Assembly (NCBI RefSeq): GCF_001425055.1
Contig: NZ_LMDK01000016.1
Coordinates: 1-64,000, forward strand
DNA from: Pelomonas sp. Root1237
GTDB lineage: Bacteria > Pseudomonadota > Gammaproteobacteria > Burkholderiales > Burkholderiaceae_C
Direction: 5' to 3'
Length of the DNA: 64,000 nucleotides
The position numbers and the translations under genes are program-made. The notes beneath the pieces were generated by a model that was given only the letters and a program-made list of their open reading frames with translations, was not told where the DNA came from and searched no databases. Numbering within the stretch: the stretch's first letter is position 1; each line of letters starts with the position of its first letter. Positions 57,337 through 64,000 of the stretch are shown here, piece by piece.

Positions 57337-60144
57337 CTAGGGGGCTGGCACCCAGCCGCCGGGCGCGCCGGTGGCGATGGTCGAGTTCTGGAAGATCTCG
57401 GCGCGGGTCGTCAGGCCCGTGGCCGAGCCGAGCGGCTTGGCCAGCACGACATTGGTCGGCACATTGGCGACCTTGACCGAGGCCACGCCGAGCCGCGCGC
57501 TGACGTCCAGCGGCGCACCGTTGAGGTCCATGCTGCCGAACTCGCGCCAGCCCACCGTGTCGGTGGTGCCGCCGTCGGCCGTGCCGGCCCAGGACGGTGG
57601 GTTGCTGCCGCAATTGCCCGTGCCCACGCCCGTCTTGCTGGTGCCTGTACCCACACACCAGCCGGCGGGCAGGATGTGCGAGCCCATCCTGGTGCTCACG
57701 AAGGCGATGTGATCGATATAGGTCGTCGCCGCCGTGCCGCCGCTGCGGGCGAGATAGGCCTGACTCACCGCGGGCTCGGCCGTCAGCCGGCTGTTCAGGA
57801 AGACAAAGCCCTTGTCGCCGGCGGTGGCGCGCGACTGCAGGATGAAGCCCGCCGAGCCGCTGGACGTGTCGGCCACGGAGCGGATCTCGCAGTCCTCGAA
57901 CAGGCTGGCCATCACGCTGCCCCAGATGAAGTCGACGTTGCCGGCGACCAGGGACTGGTAGATCCAGTTGTAGCCCTTGAGCTGCAGCGTGTCCTGCTGG
58001 CTCAGGAAGTTCATCTGCTTGGCCACGAAGCGCGCGGCCGCAGCCGTCGTGCTGGTGTTGAAGTAGATGGCCTCGGCCTGGTTGTCCCAGCTCGTGCTGC
58101 GCACATGCGGGTTCTGCAGCGTGAAGTTCTGCAGCGTCAGCAGGTCTGACGTCTCGACGAGCAGCGACGCACGCCCGCCGCCGAGCACGCGGTGGCCCAG
58201 GGTCTTGCCTGAGGTGCTCAGCGCCGTGCCCGCTGTGGCGGAACTCGCGCCACTGCCCGAGTTCAGCGACTCGAAGTTGACGTCGCCCACCACCACACCA
58301 TCACGGCTCTCGCCGACGATGCTGAGGTTGGACACCTTGCGCAGGATGTTGAGTTCGGGGTAGCTGCCGTTGGCCAGGTGGATGGTCTTGGGCGTGGCAA
58401 CGGTGTTGCAGCCATTGGCGGCCGGGCTGTTGGTCGAGCAGTTCTTCATGACCCAGTTCAGCGCGCCCTGCAGCGTGCGGAAGTCGGCCGTCGTGCCGCC
58501 GTCGTCGACGTTCAGGTTCGTGAAGCTCGCCGGCGCAGCGCGCGTCGTGAACTTCCAGTTGTCGGCCTTGGCTATCCCGGCGAAGGCAGCGCCCTTGATG
58601 GTGCCGGACAGCACCGAAGCGTCCATCGTCACGTAGTAGGTCGTGGCGAAATCCAGCTTGTTGCTGTGCAGCTTGACCGAGGCCTTGGCGCCGCTGACGC
58701 TGACGGGCCGGTACCAGACATAGCGCGCGAACGTGGCGCCATCAGGCATGGCGCCCAGGCCCAGCGCGTCGATCTCCAGGTTGTTGCGGGCCAGCACCGT
58801 CTGCGTGTCGCTGGCCGAGGGCGCGCTGCTCAGGTCGATGCTATCCACCAGCACGTCGTCGCTCGTGCGGTAGACATTGACCTTGCCCGCCGTGCCGATG
58901 GCGGGCGGCGCATCGAAGGACAGGGACAGGCGGGTGTCGGTGTGGACGTTGGTCTCGTTCGCGGCAGGCGCCTTCGTGCCGCCCACCTCGCTGACGTTGC
59001 CGCTGCCGCTGATCTGCGTCGAGATCTTCCAGGCGCCCGCCAGGGCCAGGTTGTTGGCCTTGACCAGGACCGCGGGCCGCGGCTTGTAGGCATAGCCGGG
59101 CACGAAGGCAGCGCCGGCCTGGACGCTGCAGGCGCCTAAAGCGGCACCGTTGATGGTGGAGCCGCTGTCCTGGAACACGCCCGTGTGGTCGGAGCTGGCG
59201 TAGACGACGACGCTGTCACAGCCGGTCGCGCCGTCGATGGCGAACACATTGCCGTGCGACAGGATGTTGCTCGCCTTGCCCACGCCGACGCTGTAGCTGT
59301 GCGGATAGGGATTGGCCGTCTTGCTGCCGACAAAGTAGTTGTTGAAGACGTGGACCTGGCCGAAGCGCACGCGTGGCACGCGCTGCACCACGCCGTTGAA
59401 GACGTTGTTGGCGATGGTGACGCGCAGCTTGCCGGCGTCGCTGGTCAGGCTGTCGGAGCCGCCGATCAGCATGCTCTTGTCATGCGCCGTGACGAGGTTG
59501 TAGGAGACCGTGATCAGGTCGGCGCCCTTGGTGATGTCGATGGCGCCGTCGTGGCACTGCTTGGTCTTGCCGTTCTCGACGGGCAAGGTGTCGTCGGTGA
59601 CGGGCGCGTCGGTGATGGTGTTGCGGTCGATCCAGACCTGCGTGGCCGTGACGATGCCAATGGCGTCGTAGGCGGAGTTCCAGTTGCCCAGCGCGCCGTC
59701 GGTGGGGTCCCAGATCGGGCCGACGTCACAGGGCGCCACCAGGTGCAGGTTGCGCACGATGACCTGACTGACGCTGGTGATGTCGATCCAGGCATTGACG
59801 AAGCCGGCGCCCGGGCCTTCGCCAATCAGCGTGGTGTTGCTGGTCAGGCGCACCCGCGCCCTCACCTTCTGGTCGGCGGTGCTGGCGAAGGGCGTGCCCT
59901 CGGTCATGTCGATGGTGCCGGCCACCTTGATGATCTTGGCCGCGTTGCCGCCATTGGCCAGCGCGTTCAGCAGCTCGGCGCGGTTGTGCACGGTGTAGAT
60001 GTGCTCTGGTGTGGCGGCGCTGCCGCCGACGGTGCCGGCTCCCCAACCATCGCTGGGTGCGGTCTGTTGCGCGGCATCAACGGCATGGGCCGGCAGGCTC
60101 AGGGCCAGCAGCGCGGCAATGCCCAGGTGCTTGAGGGCTTTCAT
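57337..60144 (-). CDS. Pectate lyase (PL1) - pectin methylesterase (CE8) fusion
   Basis: A 935-residue exported enzyme with a signal peptide (cleaved near AHAVDA). Residues 30-370 form a PL1 domain: NTTLIGEGPGAGFVNAWIDI, HDGAIDITKGADLITVSYNL and the catalytic-Arg block RVPRVRFG (255-262). Residues about 400-535 hold an Ig-like/Big_5-type linker. Residues 541-900 form a CE8 pectinesterase: NVDDGGTTADFRTLQGALNW, QQDTLQLKG (716-724) and GNVDFIWGS (735-743) with catalytic Asp738. One chain can thus de-methylate and cut pectin. The ATG overlaps the stop of the PEP-CTERM gene. The Gly/Ser-rich C terminus ends without an anchor. Confidence 0.93.
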   Translation of the reverse strand: MKALKHLGIAALLALSLPAHAVDAAQQTAPSDGWGAGTVGGSAATPEHIYTVHNRAELLNALANGGNAAKIIKVAGTIDMTEGTPFASTADQKVRARVRLTSNTTLIGEGPGAGFVNAWIDITSVSQVIVRNLHLVAPCDVGPIWDPTDGALGNWNSAYDAIGIVTATQVWIDRNTITDAPVTDDTLPVENGKTKQCHDGAIDITKGADLITVSYNLVTAHDKSMLIGGSDSLTSDAGKLRVTIANNVFNGVVQRVPRVRFGQVHVFNNYFVGSKTANPYPHSYSVGVGKASNILSHGNVFAIDGATGCDSVVVYASSDHTGVFQDSGSTINGAALGACSVQAGAAFVPGYAYKPRPAVLVKANNLALAGAWKISTQISGSGNVSEVGGTKAPAANETNVHTDTRLSLSFDAPPAIGTAGKVNVYRTSDDVLVDSIDLSSAPSASDTQTVLARNNLEIDALGLGAMPDGATFARYVWYRPVSVSGAKASVKLHSNKLDFATTYYVTMDASVLSGTIKGAAFAGIAKADNWKFTTRAAPASFTNLNVDDGGTTADFRTLQGALNWVMKNCSTNSPAANGCNTVATPKTIHLANGSYPELNILRKVSNLSIVGESRDGVVVGDVNFESLNSGSGASSATAGTALSTSGKTLGHRVLGGGRASLLVETSDLLTLQNFTLQNPHVRSTSWDNQAEAIYFNTSTTAAAARFVAKQMNFLSQQDTLQLKGYNWIYQSLVAGNVDFIWGSVMASLFEDCEIRSVADTSSGSAGFILQSRATAGDKGFVFLNSRLTAEPAVSQAYLARSGGTAATTYIDHIAFVSTRMGSHILPAGWCVGTGTSKTGVGTGNCGSNPPSWAGTADGGTTDTVGWREFGSMDLNGAPLDVSARLGVASVKVANVPTNVVLAKPLGSATGLTTRAEIFQNSTIATGAPGGWVPAP

Positions 60145-60707
60145 GCGACGACCCTCCTGCGCAGGGCCACGACACCGAGGCCTGCGGCCAGCAGCGCCAG
60201 GCTGCCAGGCTCCGGCACGGCGCTGACGGCGATCTGTGTCGTGAAGCTGCCGAACTCGCTCGCGAAGCTGACGTTGTTCAGCGTCAGGCTGACGGTGTGC
60301 TCATCCACCAATTGCAGGCTGACGGTGCCGCCGGCAACACCCGTCATGTCCAGCGGCGTGAAGCCGGTGATGGGCGCGCTCAAGCCCGCGAAGCTGAAGG
60401 TGAAGCTGTAGCTGCCGGTCAGGCCGGTGGCGCCGGTGTTGTTCCAGACCTGCACATGGCCGTCGCTGAAGAAGTCAATACCCACCGCCGCGTCGCCAGT
60501 CAGGAACTCGAGGTCGGTGGCAGCCAGCGCCGTGATGTTGCTGCCCGCCTCCTCGGTGAAGCCGTGGTCCAGGCCCAGCACCATCGTGCTGGCGCCACTG
60601 ACCTGGCCGGTGATGAGGGTGCCGGCGGGCAGGCTGTTGGCGGCCTGGGCGACGGTGGCGATCAGCCATGCAGCGGCTGCGACCACCAGGGTCCTGTGGG
60701 TCTTCAT
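60141..60707 (-). CDS. PEP-CTERM protein within the pectinase operon
   Basis: A 188-residue exported protein with a signal peptide ending in ATVAQAA and the sorting signal VPEPGSLALLAAGLGVVAL plus RRRVVA. The mature part is a beta-sandwich-like sequence (YSFTFSFAGLSAPITGFTPL; GGTVSLQLVDEHTVSLTLNN). The ATG at 60707 has GGAGA seven bases upstream. The stop overlaps the start of the PL1-CE8 fusion gene (ATGA), so both are made together. It might carry or display pectin-acting proteins at the surface (inference). Confidence 0.88.
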   Translation of the reverse strand: MKTHRTLVVAAAAWLIATVAQAANSLPAGTLITGQVSGASTMVLGLDHGFTEEAGSNITALAATDLEFLTGDAAVGIDFFSDGHVQVWNNTGATGLTGSYSFTFSFAGLSAPITGFTPLDMTGVAGGTVSLQLVDEHTVSLTLNNVSFASEFGSFTTQIAVSAVPEPGSLALLAAGLGVVALRRRVVA

Positions 60708-60786
60708 GATTTGTCTCCGTGTGGTCGGGCTCGCCGCGGGGCGATCGACACGTCTTCGGGATCAGGAGACCTGCAGGGTCCCGCAA

Positions 60787-60822
60787 GCGAAAAAGGGCAC
60801 AGACGTAGGTCTGCGCCCTTTG
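60787..60822 (-). terminator. Rho-independent terminator after the TonB receptor gene
   Basis: On the minus strand a hairpin with arms AAAGGGC and GCCCTTT (60815-60821 and 60792-60798), plus an inner CAGAC/GTCTG pairing, is followed by a T-run. It starts about 20 bases past the receptor stop at 60845. It separates the receptor from the PEP-CTERM/pectinase operon, which therefore needs its own promoter in the region 60708-60790. Confidence 0.8.
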
Positions 60823-60844
60823 CTTTCTCTAGGCCATGTCCGCC

Positions 60845-63793
60845 TTAGAACTTGTAGCGGCCACCGACGATGAACTCGCGGCCGGTGTAGTTGTTGACGA
60901 CGACGTTGTTCATCGCGCGGGAGATGAACTGGTCGTTGGGCTGGTTGGTCAGGTTGGTCGCTTCAAACGTCAGCTGCAGCTGCTTGTTGAACTGATAGCC
61001 CATCGACAGGTCGACGTTGAAGGTCTTGTTCTTGCCTGCCACGTCCTGGTTGTTGCCGGCCGGGATGGTGGTCAGGAAGGCCGAGCGGGCCGAGGTCGAC
61101 ACGCGGCCGCTGAAGGTGCCGTCGTCGTAGTAGACGGACAGGTTCCAGGAGCGCGGCGACAGGTTGACCAGGTCTTCCGAGACGGTGGCCGCCCCGACCG
61201 AGGCGGAGAGCACATAGTCCATCTTGGACTTGACCTGCGTGTAGTTGGCCAGCACGCCGAAGTTCTTGCCCCAGCCCGGCAGGAAAGTGAAGGGCTGCTG
61301 CACGTTGATCTCGAAGCCGGTGAGCTTGCCGCCCGGGCTGTTGACCGGCGCGCTGACCAGGAAGAGTTCGTCGCCGGTGAAGTTGCTCGGCAGCAGCGAC
61401 ATCGGCAGGCCGGTGTCCTTGTACGCCACGTTGCGACCCACCGTCAGCACATAGCTCTTGATGTCCTTCTGGAACACACCCAGGCCGATGAAACCGTTCT
61501 TGGAGTGGTACCACTCGCCGCTGAGGTCGAAGGTCGTGGCGCGGAAGGGCTCCAGCGCCGGATTGCCGCCGGTGTAGCTCAGCGTGCCTGTCGTGCTCAG
61601 CGTGCCGCCCGGGTTCAGGTTCTGCAGCGGCGGGCGCGACATGACCTTGGCGGCCGCGGCGCGCAGGATCAGGTCCTTGGTCAAGTTGACCGCGATGTTG
61701 GCTGAGGGCAGCCAGTCCGTGTAATCGCGGGTGGCGGTGACGGGGCTGCCGCCGCCCGTGGCCAGGTAGCCGCTGGCGACGATGGCCGTCTTGACGTAGC
61801 GCGTGCCGAGATTGCCGCGCACGGCCATGCCGCCCAGGCGGGTCTCGAAATCGGCCATGAACCAGGTGCCGGTGTCGGTCTCCGAGATGGCCCGGTTGCC
61901 GCCACGGGCGCTGCCGTTGGTGATAGAGGTCAGCGTGTAGTCGCCCGGGCCGCCGGCGGGGCCGGTCTTCAGGCAGTTGCAATAGATGTCATAGGCCTGG
62001 GCGATGGCGTCCAGGTTGGGGATGACCCAGGAGGTGATCGAGCCATTGGGCAGGTTCTGGCCCTTGCCAAAGCCCGTCAGCGTCGTCACGAGGCTGGCCG
62101 GGATCACGTTGGCCGGCAGCGTGTTCATCGTCTCGACGGTGCGGCGGATGTCGTAGCTGGTGAACTTGAACTGCTTGTAGCTGGCGCCGCCCTTGAGCGT
62201 CAGCACGTCGGGAATGACTTCCCAGGCCACGTCCGCGGTCAGCACGTCCTGGCGGTTGGTCACGCCGTTGGGGCGGATGCGGATTTCGCTGGGCGTGAAG
62301 TTGGCGATGCTGGTCGAGCCGACGGGCACGCCGTAGATCTTCAGGCCACCGTTGGCGTCGCTGGGGTTGAGGTTGCCGTAGCCGAGCAGCGGCGCGCGGT
62401 CGTCGCCACGGGCGTCGAACACATAGCCGTTCACATTGGGCGCATCCAACGTCGTCGTGGTCTGGATGGGGTTACGGAAGCGGGACGTGGCACGGCCGCC
62501 GCGCAGGGTCAGCTTGAGGGTGTCGGTGATGTCCTGCTCGACGGTCAGCGAGGGCTGCGTGAATTCGGTGCTGAGCTTGTCGAAGCGCGACTCGGCGCGC
62601 ACGTCGACGCCGTTGAACTTGCCGTAGAGCATCTGGCCGCTGGGCGCGTACTGCGCCTCGACGACGCTGGTCTGCTGCTTGCCGCCGGCCGACAGCGCGC
62701 GGCTGAAGGAGATGGCCTCCAGGAAGTCTTCCTGGCGGGTTGCCTCCAACTTGCTGTACAGCATGTCGAAGGTGATCAACATGCTGTCGGCCGGGCGCAG
62801 CTGGATGGCGCCGGTCATGCCCAGACGCTCCTGGTCGTGCGTGAGGCGGCCGTAGCGCGGCAGGCGCGGGTGGAAACTGGTCGCCTTGCTGGCCTCGTTG
62901 TAGGCGGCGAGGTTCTCCGGCGTGTTGGGCAGGCGGGCCACGCCCTGGGCGGCGGGGCCGCAGGTGGTGGCGGTGGAGCCGGTCGGCAGGTTGGCCGTCA
63001 CGCCCTGGGGCGGGCACCAGCCGCTGAAGGCGTTGCCGCTGGACGGGCCGTTGTCCCAGCGCACGGTGCTGAAACCCTCTTCATAGACCTTGCGCTTGGA
63101 ATAGGCGCCCGACAGCAGCACGCCGATCTTCTTGTCGGCAAAGGTGTTGGAAATCAGGAAGGAGGCCTTGGGCGTGGCCTTGCCGGACAGATCGTTGTAG
63201 GTGCCCTTGACGGACACGGCGGCCGCGAACTTGTTCAGGTCGAAGGGGCGGGCCGTCTGCAGGTCGATGGTGGCGCCAAGTGACCCTTCATCCACGTCGG
63301 CCGAGCTGCTCTTGCGCACGGTCAGCGAGTTGAAGAGGTCGGCGGCGAAGACGTTGAAGTCGAAGGCGCGGGTGCGGTTGGCGCCGCCGGAGCTGTCGGT
63401 GCCGCCGGTGGTGGCCAGGGCCTCGATGCCGTTGATGCGGGTGCGGGCGAAGTCGCCGCCCAGGCCGCGCACGGTGATGTTGCGGCCTTCGCCGGCGTCA
63501 CGGTCGATGACGACGCCCGGGATGCGCTGCAGCGATTCGGCCAGGTTGGTGTCCGGGAACTTGCCCATGTCCTCGGCCTTGATGACATCGACGATGCCCT
63601 TGTCCTGGCGCTTGGCGTTCAGCGCGCTCTCCAGCGAGGCGCGGATGCCGGTGACGGTGACCGTCTCCAGTTGCGCAGAGGCGGCCGGCGCGGTCTGGGC
63701 CCAGACGGGCGCGGCGATGAAAGTGACGGCCAGGGCCACCGGGCGCAAGGCCAGGCGCTGGGACGGACGGCGGAAAGGGCGAACGGCGGGCAT
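60845..63793 (-). CDS. TonB-dependent receptor, Caulobacter-type
   Basis: A 982-residue outer-membrane receptor with a signal peptide ending in APVWAQ. The plug reads ETVTVTGIRASLESALNAKR, DVIKAEDMGKFPDTNLAESL, QRIPGVVIDRDAGEGRNITV and RGLGGDFARTRINGIEAL. This is the TIGR01782 pattern of carbohydrate receptors from Caulobacter and Xanthomonas. The barrel ends in GGRYKF with terminal Phe. The ATG at 63793 has AGGAGA seven bases upstream. It differs from the receptor at 54413, so the locus can take up more than one substrate class. A terminator follows its stop. Confidence 0.92.
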   Translation of the reverse strand: MPAVRPFRRPSQRLALRPVALAVTFIAAPVWAQTAPAASAQLETVTVTGIRASLESALNAKRQDKGIVDVIKAEDMGKFPDTNLAESLQRIPGVVIDRDAGEGRNITVRGLGGDFARTRINGIEALATTGGTDSSGGANRTRAFDFNVFAADLFNSLTVRKSSSADVDEGSLGATIDLQTARPFDLNKFAAAVSVKGTYNDLSGKATPKASFLISNTFADKKIGVLLSGAYSKRKVYEEGFSTVRWDNGPSSGNAFSGWCPPQGVTANLPTGSTATTCGPAAQGVARLPNTPENLAAYNEASKATSFHPRLPRYGRLTHDQERLGMTGAIQLRPADSMLITFDMLYSKLEATRQEDFLEAISFSRALSAGGKQQTSVVEAQYAPSGQMLYGKFNGVDVRAESRFDKLSTEFTQPSLTVEQDITDTLKLTLRGGRATSRFRNPIQTTTTLDAPNVNGYVFDARGDDRAPLLGYGNLNPSDANGGLKIYGVPVGSTSIANFTPSEIRIRPNGVTNRQDVLTADVAWEVIPDVLTLKGGASYKQFKFTSYDIRRTVETMNTLPANVIPASLVTTLTGFGKGQNLPNGSITSWVIPNLDAIAQAYDIYCNCLKTGPAGGPGDYTLTSITNGSARGGNRAISETDTGTWFMADFETRLGGMAVRGNLGTRYVKTAIVASGYLATGGGSPVTATRDYTDWLPSANIAVNLTKDLILRAAAAKVMSRPPLQNLNPGGTLSTTGTLSYTGGNPALEPFRATTFDLSGEWYHSKNGFIGLGVFQKDIKSYVLTVGRNVAYKDTGLPMSLLPSNFTGDELFLVSAPVNSPGGKLTGFEINVQQPFTFLPGWGKNFGVLANYTQVKSKMDYVLSASVGAATVSEDLVNLSPRSWNLSVYYDDGTFSGRVSTSARSAFLTTIPAGNNQDVAGKNKTFNVDLSMGYQFNKQLQLTFEATNLTNQPNDQFISRAMNNVVVNNYTGREFIVGGRYKF

Positions 63794-64000
63794 GTGGTGT
63801 CTCCTGGTGCAGGCCGCCTGGGCGCTGTGTCGCGCCGGCGGCTCTCGGGTTATGCAAGGCTGGGAACCCGGGCGCACGCAGGGCACCCGTTGATTTCCTA
63901 AGCCGGCGACGCTGTAGTGCGAGCGCCGGTTCTTTCGTCGTGACGACAGATCGTTGTCGCGGCGAGGGAAAAACTTGTCGGTCAGCGCGGGCCCGTCATG
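63794..64000. other. Upstream region of the TonB receptor gene, incomplete
   Basis: This 207-base region has no gene. It holds CCGGCG (63903-63908) mirrored by CGCCGG (63924-63929) and an 11-base odd palindrome GTCGTGACGAC (63937-63947). Either might be an operator for the receptor gene, but GC-rich DNA forms such repeats by chance and I see no clear -35/-10 pair. Confidence 0.3.

Noticed and set aside
63903-63947. Hairpin plus palindrome upstream of the TonB receptor as a firm operator or terminator
   Set aside because: The arms are short and GC-rich with only a weak T-rich tail, so chance is a sufficient explanation; recorded only as a note on the region.

Overview
This is a GC-rich chromosomal window that most resembles a betaproteobacterium of the Burkholderiales (Roseateles/Pelomonas/Mitsuaria-like). 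The hints are four PEP-CTERM surface proteins, an MlaE-type permease with an N-terminal STAS domain, TRAP and TonB-dependent uptake of plant polymers, and very compact operons joined by ATGA/GTGA overlaps. The taxonomic call is inference. I see no tRNA, rRNA, CRISPR array, integrase or exosortase gene. No gap between genes exceeds about 250 bases.

Layout. (1) 1-0.9 kb: the tail of an IS5-type transposase, then a PEP-CTERM protein. (2) 1.1-15.1 kb: an accessory biosynthesis-like region. It holds a methyltransferase, a possible flavin-reductase-like protein, an ABC exporter, a CgeB-like glycosyltransferase, and a minus-strand run of eight nearly overlapping genes: a monohaem lipoprotein, a CxxCH beta-barrel-like protein, three cobalamin-type radical SAM proteins (one fused to a nucleotidyltransferase), two methyltransferases and a membrane protein. 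I do not recognise the pathway; it is the best candidate here for an undescribed system. (3) 15.2-18.4 kb: an ECF sigma factor, its zinc-finger anti-sigma factor (whose outer domain resembles a subtilisin propeptide), a subtilase and an outer-membrane protein. These sit directly upstream of, and may be co-transcribed with, region 2. (4) 18.4-20.6 kb: a large protein joining a chymotrypsin-like module to a P1-nuclease/phospholipase-C-like module. (5) 20.7-24.3 kb: a complete MCE/Mla-type lipid transport operon. (6) 24.3-28.2 kb: a PEP-CTERM protein, a two-subunit thiamine-diphosphate dehydrogenase E1 without E2/E3, and an unknown secreted protein. (7) 28.4-30.8 kb: three linked genes, two tandem paralogues and a split-barrel/GAF protein. 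(8) 30.8-37.4 kb: a metzincin protease, then an MFS-dipeptidase-amidohydrolase-RidA operon divergent from a TetR regulator over a clear palindrome. (9) 37.4-39.2 kb: a double retropepsin-like protease with TPRs.

(10) 39.3-63.8 kb is a pectin utilisation locus interrupted by unrelated small genes. KDG kinase, a PL1 lyase, a GH43 enzyme, a TRAP transporter and an alpha/beta hydrolase form the plus-strand half. A rhamnogalacturonan acetylesterase, a second PL1, a TonB receptor, a PL1-pectinesterase fusion, a PEP-CTERM protein and a second TonB receptor form the minus-strand half. The likely flow is: surface PL1/CE8/CE12/GH43 enzymes de-esterify and cut pectin; TonB receptors bring oligomers into the periplasm; the TRAP system carries uronides across the inner membrane; KdgK phosphorylates 2-keto-3-deoxygluconate. 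A near-consensus KdgR-like palindrome precedes kdgK. KduI/KduD, KdgA and the uronate isomerase genes are not in the window.
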